DNA of 64,000 bases. Origin: Caballeronia pedi. GTDB lineage: Bacteria; Pseudomonadota; Gammaproteobacteria; Burkholderiales; Burkholderiaceae. The position numbers and the translations under genes were made by a program. Where the stretch lies: the NCBI RefSeq assembly GCF_001544915.2, contig NZ_FCOE02000003.1, positions 310,001-374,000 on the forward strand. The letters run 5' to 3'. Below are positions 8,686 to 18,647 of this stretch, one piece after another. The notes beneath the pieces were generated by a model that saw nothing but the letters and a program-made list of their open reading frames with translations, was not told where the DNA came from and did no database searches. How positions within the stretch are numbered: position 1 is the stretch's first letter; each line of letters begins with the position of its first letter.

Positions 8686-9756
8686 ATGAAAGCCGTTCGT
8701 TTCCATGGCAAGCACGACCTTCGTATTGACGACGTAGAAGAACCCGGCGAGCTCGCACGTGACCAAGTGCTTGTCCGTCCGACCTTTTGTGGCATTTGTG
8801 GCACGGACCTGCACGAGTACGACCACGGTCCTACTTGGACGTCCGCAGATTCGAACCCCTATAGCGGCGCCGCGCTTCCGCAGATTCTCGGACACGAATT
8901 CTCCGGCGAAGTACTGGCGGTCGGAAGCGCCGTAACGAGCGTTTCACCGGGTGACCGTGTGTCCATCCAGCCTCAGATTGGTCCGCGCGAGGATTATTTC
9001 GGGCGTCGTAACCTGCCTTTCCTCGGCCCCAACGCCTCCGTCGTCGGTCTGAGTTGGCCCTGGGGTGGGATGGCTGAGAAGGCCATCGTCCAAGAGTCGA
9101 ACGCAATTGCGTTACCTCCGGATATCACGGACCAGCAAGGTGCGCTGGTCGAACCTGCAGCGGTAGGCGTGCACGCAGTCGACCGTGCGGGTATCAAGGC
9201 CGGGGACAGCATCCTGATTACGGGTGCCGGGACGATTGGCGCCATGGTGGCCCTCGCTGCGCGAGCGTCTGGCGTGACGAACATCTTTGTGAGCGAGCCC
9301 AATGCAAATCGTCGCGAGCGACTCGAGCGCATGGACATTGGGGTAACTGTTCTCGACCCTTTGTCTACTGATATCGCCGCGCATATTCGCAGCGTGACTC
9401 TCGAAGGCGTCGGTGTGGATGCGGCCATCGAATGCTCGGGCAATGGCCGAGCGTTCGATACCTGCATCGATTCGGTCCGTGCGCAAGGCGTCGTTGTCCA
9501 AGTCGGCCTGATGTCAGGAAGGGTTGAAGCCGACCCGTTCCGCTGGACGGTTAAGGACCTGACCATCAGGGGCTCGCTGAACTATCCACTCACCATCTGG
9601 CCGCGCATCTTCTCAATGATGCGCAGCGGACTATTCCCCGTCGAAAAGGTCGTCGATGCAGAAGTCGGCATGTACGACGTGAAGGAGCAAGGATTCGACG
9701 CGCTGCTGGCTCCTGGCAGCGCGAAGCTGAAGATTCTGGTCAGCGTGAATACATGA
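8686..9756 (+). CDS. Zinc-dependent medium-chain dehydrogenase, butanediol/sorbitol-type
   Basis: The start is ATG 8686 (MKAVRF), with GAGGAAAAG upstream. The 356-residue MDR protein has the catalytic zinc region FCGICGTDLHEY (Cys about 37) and GHEFSGE (His about 70). The Rossmann motif is GAGTIGAMVAL near residue 180. It is closest in pattern to 2,3-butanediol, sorbitol and threonine dehydrogenases. The loop that normally carries four structural-zinc cysteines (about residues 95-120) has none, so the structural zinc site appears lost. It is followed by the importer genes and probably oxidises the imported polyol or sugar. Confidence 0.9.
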   Translation: MKAVRFHGKHDLRIDDVEEPGELARDQVLVRPTFCGICGTDLHEYDHGPTWTSADSNPYSGAALPQILGHEFSGEVLAVGSAVTSVSPGDRVSIQPQIGPREDYFGRRNLPFLGPNASVVGLSWPWGGMAEKAIVQESNAIALPPDITDQQGALVEPAAVGVHAVDRAGIKAGDSILITGAGTIGAMVALAARASGVTNIFVSEPNANRRERLERMDIGVTVLDPLSTDIAAHIRSVTLEGVGVDAAIECSGNGRAFDTCIDSVRAQGVVVQVGLMSGRVEADPFRWTVKDLTIRGSLNYPLTIWPRIFSMMRSGLFPVEKVVDAEVGMYDVKEQGFDALLAPGSAKLKILVSVNT

Positions 9757-9813
9757 CGGACGCGCAAGCGTCTACAGCGAGCAAACACAAGACATATTCC
9801 ATAGGAGACAGAC

Positions 9814-10782
9814 GTGAAAGTGTTCATTGCAACAATGGCAGCATTTGCAACGGTGGCGGTGTCATCGAACTCGATGGCTGCCTCAACCATGACCATCCCC
9901 GTGATTGTGAAGAATACGAGCGTGCCGTTCTGGCAGGCGGTCTTTGCAGGGGCATGCACTGCCGGGAAGAAGTATGGCGCGACGGTGCCCAGACTCGGCG
10001 CCAGTAGCGAAGCCGACATGTCCGGCCAAATCGGGATTTTTGAGAACGCCGTCTCTGGCAAACCGGCGGCAGTGGTCATCACCCCGGTTTCCGCCGAAGC
10101 ACTTGGCCCGGCTATCGATGAAGCCGCGACCAAGATTCCGGTGGTCGTCGCGGACACGCCGTCCAACTCAAAGCAGGTCGCCGCTACGGTGATGACGGAC
10201 AACGTCGCTGCAGGTCGGCTTGGTGCGGATACCCTCGCCCAAGAGATACAAAAGAAATACGGCAAAGCCGAGGGCCAAGTTGCGATTCTGCAGTTTCTTC
10301 CAGGCGTCAAATCTGTTCAGGACCGTGTAGACGGATTCAAAGAGCAGGTCGCCAAGAAGTACCCCGGTCTGAAGGTGGTCACAACCCGCATCGGTGACGG
10401 CTCCGTCACCGGGTCACTTAATACGACTCTCGACGTGCTTTCGACCTTTCCTCAACTTCGGGGAATCTTCGGGGATACCTTCTACAGCGGCCTCGGCGTA
10501 GGTCAAGGCATCGCAGAAACAAAGGCAAAAGACCGCGTAATGGGGGTCACCGTCGACTCGACCGATGAACTCGTCAAGCTCGTTCGAAGCGGCGACATGA
10601 AAGCAATGATTGTTCAAGACCCGTTTCAAATGGGCTACCTGTCTATCGAAACGGCTGTCAAGAAGGTGAAGGGCGAGAAGGTCAACACCTTCGTCGACAC
10701 GGGAGTACATGTCATCCGCAGTGCCGACCTCGACACGCCCGATGGCAAGCGCCTGCTCAATCCAGACCTCAGCTGCCGTTGA
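9814..10782 (+). CDS. Ribose-family ABC importer substrate-binding protein
   Basis: The start is GTG 9814, preceded by AGGAGACAGAC. The 322-residue protein has a signal peptide (about residues 1-23, ending SMAA) and the two-lobed periplasmic-binding fold of the RbsB family: PVIVKNTSVPFWQAVFAG, a DNVAAGRLGADTLA segment and the hinge GVTVDSTDELVKL. It would capture a sugar, cyclitol or related small molecule in the periplasm. The cognate ATPase and permease follow in the same direction. Confidence 0.93.
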   Translation: MKVFIATMAAFATVAVSSNSMAASTMTIPVIVKNTSVPFWQAVFAGACTAGKKYGATVPRLGASSEADMSGQIGIFENAVSGKPAAVVITPVSAEALGPAIDEAATKIPVVVADTPSNSKQVAATVMTDNVAAGRLGADTLAQEIQKKYGKAEGQVAILQFLPGVKSVQDRVDGFKEQVAKKYPGLKVVTTRIGDGSVTGSLNTTLDVLSTFPQLRGIFGDTFYSGLGVGQGIAETKAKDRVMGVTVDSTDELVKLVRSGDMKAMIVQDPFQMGYLSIETAVKKVKGEKVNTFVDTGVHVIRSADLDTPDGKRLLNPDLSCR

Positions 10783-10812
10783 GGCATGTCAGCGAACACA
10801 GGGAGAGGCAAC

Positions 10813-12304
10813 ATGAACGAACCTCTGTTCACGCTACGCGGGTTGACTAAGGTCTATCCAGGCACCACGGCGCGAAATCGATAGACCTCGAGCTCCGCAA
10901 AGGCGAAGTCCATGCAATCGTAGGAGAGAACGGAGCCGGGAAATCGACACTCATCAAGATACTCACTGGCGCGTGCAGAAGACGACCGGCTCGCTCGTCT
11001 GGGAAGGCACGCCGGTCGAGTTCGCAGGCCCGCTAGACGCGCTGAAGCTTGGCATCGCGGCCATCCATCAAGAGGTCGTTCTTTGTCCCCATTTGAGCGT
11101 TGCGGCAAACCTCTACCTCGGCCATGAGGAAACCAACTTTGGCATGATGCGCCGCCGAAAGATGCTCTCCGACGGCCGTGCGTTGCTCAAGCGTGTCGGC
11201 TTCGACATCGATGCTTCAAGACGCCTCGGAGATTTGACAATCGGCCAGCAGCAACTCGTGGCTACCGCACGAGCTGCCTCAGGTGACACACGACTCATCA
11301 TCTTCGACGAGCCGACGGCCTACCTCACACGAAGTGAGACTGACCAACTCTTCAAGCTCATCCGGGAGCTCAATGCGCGTGGCGTCACGATTGTGTATAT
11401 CAGCCACCGGATGGAAGAGATTCTTGAACTGGCCGACCGCGCCAGCGTCATGCGGGACGGAAGCCTCATCTCGACGCATCAGGTCAAAGGCGTTGACGCG
11501 GAGCCGTTGACGTCTCGGTTAGTCAAGGACATGGTCGCTCGCGAGGTCGCGGATGTCCATTTCAAAGCCGAAGTGCCCATCGGCGAAGAACTCATCCGAG
11601 TTGAAGGACTGTCTGGCGAAGGTTTCGAGGACATATCGCTGACCGTTCGACGCGGAGAAATCGTCGGCCTCTATGGGCTCATTGGTTCCGGACGCAGCGA
11701 ATTCGTAGAAACGCTCTTCGGCCGCCGGAGGCGAACCGCAGGCTCGGTCACCTGGTGCGGAGAGCCTCTTCGCGTTCGGTCGGAGCGGGATGCCGTCAAG
11801 GCCGGTATCGCGCTCCTGCCCGAAAGCCGCCGGGACCAAGGGCTCTGTCTCAATCTGCCGGTTCGCCTGAATCTCAACCTGGCCAGCTACCCGGCGATTT
11901 CGCTTGGAGGCATCTTGCGTCGTGGCGATGAACGCAAGAATGCTAACGCCCAAGTCAAGGCGCTCTCGATTCGTACGTCTGGCATCGAAGCAAACGCCTC
12001 GTCTCTTTCCGGGGGAAACCAACAAAAAATTGTCCTCGGGAAGTGGCTGATTCCGGGCGCGGACCTTTTCATCGTGGATGAGCCGACCGTTGGAGTCGAT
12101 GTCGGCGCGAAGAGCGAAATCTACAAGCTCTTCGCAAAACTGCTGGAGGAAGGCGCCGGAATTATTTTGATTTCGTCGTATCTACCCGAGGTTTATGACC
12201 TCGCCGACAAGTTGCACGTCTTTCGCAAGGGGAGACTCGCGGCCAGCGATGCTCCGAGTGCCACGTCCCACGAAGCCATTCTCGCTGCCGCAATCGGCGC
12301 TTGA
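10813..12304 (+). pseudogene. Ribose-type ABC importer ATPase, broken by two frameshifts
   Basis: The gene starts at ATG 10813 after GGGAGAGGCAAC ([20 protein letters not shown]). The frame ends at TAG about 10881. Homology resumes one frame over from about 10874 ([20 protein letters not shown], containing the first Walker A), then moves again near 10971 to the long frame that reads [16 protein letters not shown] and runs to 12304. Both breaks fit single missing bases about 100 bp apart. The rest of both nucleotide-binding domains is intact, including two ABC signatures (LTIGQQQL, LSGGNQQK) and VDEPTVGVD. Read literally, no full-length ATPase can be made. Sequencing or assembly error is possible, because neighbours are intact. 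Confidence 0.8.
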
Positions 12305-12345
12305 TGCTTTCGTATCTGAACGTCTAGATTCAATCGAGGATGAAA

Positions 12346-13314
12346 ATGTCGACCCTTCAAACCCCCGCGACCATGTCCCGGCTCGGTCGAATGACCTGGC
12401 TGCTCGACCTCACGCTGTTCCTTGTTCTCATTCTTCTGTGGGTCGCGTTGTCGGTCGCAACGCCGAACTTTCTCACTGAGGAGAACATCACGAACCTGAT
12501 GCGGCAAGTCTCGTTCTGGGCCATCATCGCCATCGGACAGACATTCGTGATGATTACCGCTGGTATCGACCTTTCCGTCGGCGCCGTCGTCGGTCTTTCG
12601 TCTGTCGTGGTCTCGATGCTGATTAAGAGCGGCATGCCCATCAGCGCCGCAATTTTGTTGACTCTGCTAATTGGAGTCGTGATTGGTGCGTTCCACGGAT
12701 TTTGCACCACCAAACTCGGCCTCCCGCCTTTCATCACGACACTGGCAACGCTCACGTCCCTGCGTGGATTCACGCTTCTAATCACCCGGGGCGAGCCAGT
12801 GGCGGGATTGCCGATGGCCTTCACCTCGTTCGCGCGTGGTTCATTCCTTGGGGTGCCGACCTTGTTCTGGACCGTGCTGGTTGTTGCTGTTCCGGGGTAC
12901 TTCCTTCTGCATCGTTCCAAGTGGGGGCGCTATCTTTTCGCCGTCGGCTCAAATAAGGAGGCCGTTCGACTCTCCGGTGTCAACGTCACGCTCGTTATCT
13001 ACGTGGCCTATATCGTTTCGGCGGTCTGCGCGGCGCTTGTCGGCATCCTGGTCGCGAGCCGACTCAGCATTGGGATGGCGACCACCGGCGAAGGATGGGA
13101 ATTGCAGTCCATCGCTTCGGCGGTCATTGGTGGCGCAAGTCTCTTCGGCTCAGTCGGCAATATTCAAGGCCCGATTATCGGCGCAGCCCTCCTGACCACG
13201 CTCTCGCAGGGCGCCAACCTTCTGAACATCGACCCGTTCTGGCAACGAATCGTCACTGGAATGCTGATTATCGCCATCGTATTCCTCGACCAGATGCGCC
13301 GAAAAGGCCGCTAG
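12346..13314 (+). CDS. Ribose-type ABC importer permease
   Basis: This is an RbsC-like permease of about 322 residues with eight or more hydrophobic segments. It carries the conserved ITAGIDLSVGAVVGL motif near residue 65 and AVIGGASLFGSVGNIQGP near 265. GAGG lies directly before ATG 12340 and 6 bases before ATG 12346; the spacing favours 12346 (MSTLQTP). It completes the importer with the binding protein and the frameshifted ATPase. If that ATPase is truly inactive, this permease would need a partner from another system, such as the intact ATPase at 20760. Confidence 0.92.
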   Translation: MSTLQTPATMSRLGRMTWLLDLTLFLVLILLWVALSVATPNFLTEENITNLMRQVSFWAIIAIGQTFVMITAGIDLSVGAVVGLSSVVVSMLIKSGMPISAAILLTLLIGVVIGAFHGFCTTKLGLPPFITTLATLTSLRGFTLLITRGEPVAGLPMAFTSFARGSFLGVPTLFWTVLVVAVPGYFLLHRSKWGRYLFAVGSNKEAVRLSGVNVTLVIYVAYIVSAVCAALVGILVASRLSIGMATTGEGWELQSIASAVIGGASLFGSVGNIQGPIIGAALLTTLSQGANLLNIDPFWQRIVTGMLIIAIVFLDQMRRKGR

Positions 13315-13387
13315 AACCTCACGGCGGGCACCAACGGCGTCCGCCCACCTCGACGCAAACAGCTAAACCTATGTTTCGGAGAACAAG

Positions 13388-14107
13388 ATGAACCGACTGG
13401 AAGGGAAAGTCGCCCTCGTCACGGGTGGAGCGCAAGGAATCGGCCTCGCCGTGGCACAAGCCTTTGCTCGAGAAGGTGCCAAGGTAATTGCAGGCGATGT
13501 CAAACCAGGAACTGAGACTGACGGAATCGAGCATGTGAAGCTCGATGTGTCGTCGAATGAGGATTGGGCTCGTGTGGTCGAGGGCATTCTCACGAAGCAC
13601 GGACGAATAGACGTGCTCGTCAACAACGCGGGCATCGTGGCGTGCTACGAGCCTGTCCACGGAACCGACAGAGAAAGTTGGGACCGTGTCCTTGGCGTGA
13701 ATCTCACCGGTAGCTTCTTGGGTATGCAAGCCGTGCTGCCGTCAATGCGGGCCGTTAAGCGCGGTTCGATTATCAATTTCGCTTCCATTTGGGGAAACGT
13801 GGGCGTACCTGGCGCCGCAGCGTATAACGCAGCCAAGGGCGGCGTACGGAATATGACGAAGAATGCGGCGGTCACGTACGCAATGGAGAACATCCGCGTG
13901 AACTCCGTCCATCCCGGACTCATCCGGACGCCGCTGGTTGAGGCGCAGTCGGATGACATGAATGCTGGAATCATCAAGAGCACGCCGATGGGTCGGATGG
14001 GCACGCCAGAAGAGGTTGCCGCCGGATGCGTATTCCTCGCAAGCGACGAATCGTCGTTCGTTACCGGAAGTGAACTTGTCATCGACGGCGGGTATCTCGC
14101 GCAATAG
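13388..14107 (+). CDS. Short-chain dehydrogenase/reductase (SDR)
   Basis: The 239-residue classical SDR has TGGAQGIG at residues 12-19, NNAG near 79-82, the catalytic YNAAK at 146-150 and the final VIDGG. The Asp in AGDVKP suggests NAD preference. GGAG lies 9 bases before the ATG. It is the last gene of the rightward dehydrogenase/importer group and probably acts on the imported substrate with the zinc dehydrogenase at 8686. Confidence 0.92.
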   Translation: MNRLEGKVALVTGGAQGIGLAVAQAFAREGAKVIAGDVKPGTETDGIEHVKLDVSSNEDWARVVEGILTKHGRIDVLVNNAGIVACYEPVHGTDRESWDRVLGVNLTGSFLGMQAVLPSMRAVKRGSIINFASIWGNVGVPGAAAYNAAKGGVRNMTKNAAVTYAMENIRVNSVHPGLIRTPLVEAQSDDMNAGIIKSTPMGRMGTPEEVAAGCVFLASDESSFVTGSELVIDGGYLAQ

Positions 14108-14324
14108 GCGTCACCGCCACTGCATCGCCATCAAGTCGCCGAGAAGCAAATAGTCGCGCGAGGACGAGCGACTTGCGGGGCGTGATACTTACTGAATTCG
14201 ATACTTTACTGCCAGCAACCGCACATTGACCTCTCTGGGCAGATTTGCCCCCAAGACGTGTTCAGACGCTCACACGATGGCCAGTCTGAACTAAAATTCC
14301 GCGTTCGTTCATCAAATTGAAGGC

Positions 14325-14344
14325 GGCCGCCCAAAAGAGCGGCC
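14325..14344 (+). terminator. Possible weak terminator
   Basis: GGCCGC (14325-14330) and GCGGCC (14339-14344) enclose an 8-nt A-rich loop and are followed by CTTT. The U tract is short. It could end transcription from the SDR before the ATPase/HNH insert. No other feature was seen between 14108 and 14375. Confidence 0.35.
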
Positions 14345-14375
14345 CTTTCACAAAATATTAACGAGGACGTGGCCG

Positions 14376-16988
14376 GTGACAATCATTCAAGAAATTCACG
14401 CTTGGTCGAAGGACCTTCCCGCGTGGCAGCAAGACGCAATAGCCCGACTGTATGTAAATCGCGAACTCTTGCCTCAAGACCTTGACGACTTGTTCGCGCT
14501 CGCCAAGAGCGAGGCTGGCATCCCGGACGAAGACAAGCGGGAACCAAAGAAACTAGAGGACGCAGAAGTCGCACCTCCCGCCAATCCCACCCGCCTTGTT
14601 CAGATTCTAGCCGTGCGGGAGTTGGAGAACGTAAATGCACTTGTTCCCGGCGGAAGGCTACCGATAGCCGAAGAAGGTATAACAGCGATTTACGGTGAGA
14701 ACGGGGCTGGGAAGTCTGGTTATTCTCGTGTCTTCAAACACGCGTGTCGGGCGCGTGACCGTCGCGAACCTATCTTGCCTGACGCGCGGCAAGACCCTAA
14801 AGCGGCCGGTCCGGCTCGCGCCACATTCGAAAGCGTCGTCGATGGCACGCCGATAAACTATGTGTGGCAGCATAAGGCTGAACCTCCGGAGCCGCTCGCC
14901 GACATTTCAATCTTCGACACTCATTGCGCTCAGGCATACATCGATAATCACGGCGATTTTGCGTACGTTCCTTACGGCCTAGATATCTTGGAAGGATTGG
15001 TCGGTGTCTGCAACAAGCTGAAGGCTCGAGCGACTCAAGAGAAGACTGTCAGCGCCGCGAGCGACGCTGGATATGCTGCACTGGTCAAAGAACAGACAGC
15101 TGTTGCAAAAGCGCTCAACGCAATCCCCGGAACCACCACACGGGAAGATATCGAGAGGCTGGCGACGCTCTCGCCTGAAGAAGCTGAACGCCGAACGCTG
15201 TTGGTCAAGACGCTCTCTGAGGCGGAACCAAAGGTGAAAGCAAGAGCGCTTCGCCAGAAATCCTTGCGCCTGAAGAGCCTGAAAGAGCGAATCGACTCGG
15301 CTGTGGATGTGCTCTCTAATCAGAAGCTGGCCGAACTGCGCGAGCTCATCGACAAGTCCAACACTGCGAAGAAGACTGCAGAGTTGGCTGCGCAAGCGTT
15401 CAAAGACTCGCCGGGGCTGCTTCCGGGTACAGGTGATGAAGAATGGAAGGCCTTGTTTGAAGCGGCGCGAGCGTTCGCTACCCTCTCCCACGAGGGCCAC
15501 ACCTTTCTAGCGTTGCCAGACGATTCCCAGTGCCCTCTGTGCCAAAACCCGCTTGGAAAAGACGGGGTGCAGCGGCTGGCTGAGTTTGAAGCCTTCGTGC
15601 AGGGTAAGGTGGAGCAGGCAGCCAAAACCGCTCGAACGGCTGCAGTAAACGCCTTCAATGTGGTGAAAGGCGCGACAGTCAAGATAGCTTTAGATGACGC
15701 CCTGACACAAGAGCTCGCCGAACTCGACGCGGCACTACTGTCCGCGTGCACGGCTATGGAAATGGGCCTCGTTTCTCGTCAGACTGAGGTGGTTCAGGCA
15801 GCCGGAGGAAAGCTTGATTGGGATACGGTTGCTGTTTTACCTGATGACCCACGCGCCAAACTTACTGAGACCGTGGGAACATTGGAGACCCAAGCAAAAG
15901 CGCTTGAGGCCACTGCCGATGAGAAAGCCCGGGCGGCGATGGCAGCGGAACGCCTCGAGTTCGATGCCCGTTTCAGTTTGAATGAGGTGAAGAAAGCAGT
16001 GCTCGAAGCCATTACGAAGCACGAACACTGCGCGAAGCTGCAGAAATGCATTGACGGAATGGATGCGCGGGGCATCTCTCGAAAATCGACAGAACTGTCT
16101 CGGACACTGGCGAGCAAGGAACTGGCAGATGCGCTGAACGAAGAACTCAGACGACTGAAGTGCCATGACCTCCAAGTGGTCATGAAGCCAGAATCGCCGG
16201 CCGGACGAACCCAATTTAAGCTCACCCTTCAGTTGCCCGGCGGTGGAACACCGGCCGCGATTCTCAGCGAAGGCGAACAACGCGCAATAGCTATCGCTTC
16301 CTTTCTTGCGGAAATCAAGCTTGGCAAAGGGCGGGGAGGCGTGGTTTTTGACGACCCAGTGTCATCGCTGGACCACCGTCGGCGCTGGGAGGTCGCGGAG
16401 CGGCTTGCGGCCGAATCCCTGGTTCGCCAGGTCATTGTGTTCACACACGACATCTACTTCCTTTGTATCCTTGAGCAGAAAGCGCAGGAACTCGGTGCGA
16501 AACTCACCACCAATTACATTCGTCGAACTGCCGCTGGCTTTGGTGCTCATTCCGATGAACTGCCGTTTGACGTACTCGGAACGAAGGGACGGATTGGCCG
16601 CCTTAAGCAGATGCTGCAGGCTGTGCAGAAAGCACACAAGGACGGCGAGGAAGATACTCAGCGCGCGCTGACTGCAAGGACCTACGGACGCCTGCGTCTC
16701 GCCTGGGAGCGAGGTGTAGAGGAGGTTCTCTTCAACGGCGCGATACAGCGCTTTGGAGAAGGCGTGTCAACGCAGCGCTTGAAGGAAGTCACCGTCTCGG
16801 ATGACGACTATCGCGCGATAGATGCCGGCATGACGAAAAGCTCAAAGTTCGAACATGATGCAGCGATGGGTGTCGGGCGATTACCGGTTCCGCATCCAGA
16901 CGAACTCAGCATGGATATTGAGAATTTTGAGAGTTGGAGGTCTGCGATTCTTAAGCGAAACAATGACGTTCGAGCTGCGAGGGCTTGA
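14376..16988 (+). CDS. Rad50/AAA_13-like ATPase with CxxC hook, candidate defence protein
   Basis: The start is GTG 14376, with GAGGA about 9 bases upstream. The 870-residue protein has Walker A GENGAGKS (107-114). A long coiled-coil-like middle follows, interrupted by CPLC (C386, C389), like a zinc hook. The C-terminal half has the ABC signature LSEGEQ (630-635), Walker B VVFDDP (656-661), D-loop SSLD and a TH switch. This is the layout of AAA_13 proteins such as PrrC and RloC and of PtuA-type defence ATPases. No anticodon-nuclease triad could be identified. It is followed 150 bp later by an HNH-type gene, and the pair interrupts the catabolic cluster. A nucleic-acid-sensing ATPase role is inferred. 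Confidence 0.85.
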   Translation: MTIIQEIHAWSKDLPAWQQDAIARLYVNRELLPQDLDDLFALAKSEAGIPDEDKREPKKLEDAEVAPPANPTRLVQILAVRELENVNALVPGGRLPIAEEGITAIYGENGAGKSGYSRVFKHACRARDRREPILPDARQDPKAAGPARATFESVVDGTPINYVWQHKAEPPEPLADISIFDTHCAQAYIDNHGDFAYVPYGLDILEGLVGVCNKLKARATQEKTVSAASDAGYAALVKEQTAVAKALNAIPGTTTREDIERLATLSPEEAERRTLLVKTLSEAEPKVKARALRQKSLRLKSLKERIDSAVDVLSNQKLAELRELIDKSNTAKKTAELAAQAFKDSPGLLPGTGDEEWKALFEAARAFATLSHEGHTFLALPDDSQCPLCQNPLGKDGVQRLAEFEAFVQGKVEQAAKTARTAAVNAFNVVKGATVKIALDDALTQELAELDAALLSACTAMEMGLVSRQTEVVQAAGGKLDWDTVAVLPDDPRAKLTETVGTLETQAKALEATADEKARAAMAAERLEFDARFSLNEVKKAVLEAITKHEHCAKLQKCIDGMDARGISRKSTELSRTLASKELADALNEELRRLKCHDLQVVMKPESPAGRTQFKLTLQLPGGGTPAAILSEGEQRAIAIASFLAEIKLGKGRGGVVFDDPVSSLDHRRRWEVAERLAAESLVRQVIVFTHDIYFLCILEQKAQELGAKLTTNYIRRTAAGFGAHSDELPFDVLGTKGRIGRLKQMLQAVQKAHKDGEEDTQRALTARTYGRLRLAWERGVEEVLFNGAIQRFGEGVSTQRLKEVTVSDDDYRAIDAGMTKSSKFEHDAAMGVGRLPVPHPDELSMDIENFESWRSAILKRNNDVRAARA

Positions 16989-17138
16989 CGTTATCTAGAC
17001 TGGAAAAGCTCTCGGCCAACGTTCATGATGTTCGTTGGTCGCGTCTTTGAAGATATCTATTTTGCGAGCCCGATTGTCAAACTGAGCAGACGGCGCTCGA
17101 CCTCGCTAGATTGAGACCAAAGTGGTTCTGAAAGCAAC

Positions 17139-18647
17139 ATGGAAACAAACCCAAGAGACGACTTCAGTAAGCCGGTGAAGCAGATGCTCGCGGAGCGTGT
17201 CAACTTCCATTGCTCGGTCTGCGACGCGCCGACTTTGGGGCCAAAGACCGGGACGTCGGATAAAAGGTTCTCGGTTGGTAAGGCTGCTCACATCAAGGCT
17301 GCTGCAAAAAAAGGCCCGCGCTACGACGAACTTCAGACGCCGGCCGAGCGCAAATCAATCGAGAATGGTATGTGGGCCTGCGCGACCTGCGCTGACATTA
17401 TCGACCGCGACCCCGACGCTTACTCAGTAGCAGACTTACTCAAAATTAAAGTGGACGCAGAGTGGGTTGCAAGCATAAGAGCAGGTAGACCCCCCGGTAG
17501 CGAGTTGTCTGCCCTAACGAACTTCACCGCAATCAAACGCGCTGTGGACACATTTTGTCGTCGAGAGTCGGCGCGTCAGGAACACATCGACCCTCGTTTC
17601 AAAGTGGGTGTGCGGATGGGAGTGTCCGGTCCCGTGTATGAAGTTACGGCAAAGCAGAAGGTGGAAGCTCAACTCATAGTCACTGCCGAGGATAAAGAGC
17701 GGAAAGCGCGAGGGTTACGCGATTTTTTTGACTATGGCGGCAGCGTGGTATTCGATGGCCCAGACCTTCGGATTGAGGGCTCACCGCTCTTTAGAACGGA
17801 CGATGTCTCTGCGGCTCGCTGGCAGCTGTCGTCGACCCCACGCCCGCTTACGCTGACAGTTGTGCTTGGGGAGAAGTCAAGCTCGCCAATGTACATCGAA
17901 TTCGCGGGCAACGGCTCCCAAGGTAACAAAGGTGCGAGAGTTCAAGGTACAGCATTTGGCGGCATGCTACTGGCAACCTTGACTGCCGATTTCTCGGGCG
18001 CTTTGACAAACTTTACTTTTCACATCGATACGCAGCAATGGACCAGCAAGCCGGTTCGCCAGCTGCCGTATTTCGCTCGTCTACAGCAGATTGTTCAGCT
18101 GCTCGAGAGTTCCACTCAAGTCCGAATCCTATGCACACAGAATGGCCTGGAATCAGAATTCGGCACGGGCTCATTCGATGGTCGAGACGCACTTTGGCCG
18201 CTGCGTGCGCTGTTCGATGAAATCGCGGTGATGCGCCGACTTGATGAGTTCTTCGAGTTGAACCTTGCACTGCCAGCCGACATCAGCGACATAATGCTTC
18301 TGCAATGCGACATGACATGGTTGCTTGATTTAATTGACTTGGAAACTTCCGGAGCAACCGAAGTCAACTTTTTCGCGACGCCATCTGACAAGTCCATGCC
18401 ACTGAACGCCATCCTCGAGAATCAACCGTTTGAGGGAATGACGCTCAACCACCGTATCGATTTGGAAATATATGGCTGTACGTACGGTCCTTTCAACTTG
18501 GAGATTTCGTGCCCGGCAGTGGGCATACATGTAGTGGGGCCGACGAACGTCGAACCGGGGATGTCCGTAGAGCTTGTCATGCGACCCGCCGATGGTAACC
18601 ATTGGTCGCCCCGCCTAGTCGATAAGCCTTCTGGGCCTACGACGTAA
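17139..18647 (+). CDS. HNH-type nuclease domain protein, partner of the ATPase
   Basis: The 502-residue protein has a zinc-type HNH module at the N-terminus: C25 and C28 (HCSVCDAP), GKAAHIKAA with H51, then ENGMWACATCADIID with C81 and C84. The spacing fits the HNH family common in defence loci, where NGxWLCxxC is typical. The remaining 400 residues are mostly beta-strand-like and belong to no family I recognise; they may sense the trigger or bind the ATPase. The order ATPase then HNH recalls Septu (PtuA/PtuB), but the ATPase hook and the long C-terminal half differ. Confidence 0.8.
   Translation: METNPRDDFSKPVKQMLAERVNFHCSVCDAPTLGPKTGTSDKRFSVGKAAHIKAAAKKGPRYDELQTPAERKSIENGMWACATCADIIDRDPDAYSVADLLKIKVDAEWVASIRAGRPPGSELSALTNFTAIKRAVDTFCRRESARQEHIDPRFKVGVRMGVSGPVYEVTAKQKVEAQLIVTAEDKERKARGLRDFFDYGGSVVFDGPDLRIEGSPLFRTDDVSAARWQLSSTPRPLTLTVVLGEKSSSPMYIEFAGNGSQGNKGARVQGTAFGGMLLATLTADFSGALTNFTFHIDTQQWTSKPVRQLPYFARLQQIVQLLESSTQVRILCTQNGLESEFGTGSFDGRDALWPLRALFDEIAVMRRLDEFFELNLALPADISDIMLLQCDMTWLLDLIDLETSGATEVNFFATPSDKSMPLNAILENQPFEGMTLNHRIDLEIYGCTYGPFNLEISCPAVGIHVVGPTNVEPGMSVELVMRPADGNHWSPRLVDKPSGPTT

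Noticed and set aside
14376-16988. RloC/PrrC-type anticodon nuclease
   Set aside because: The ATPase motifs fit, but I could not find the Arg-Glu-His nuclease set in the C-terminal part.
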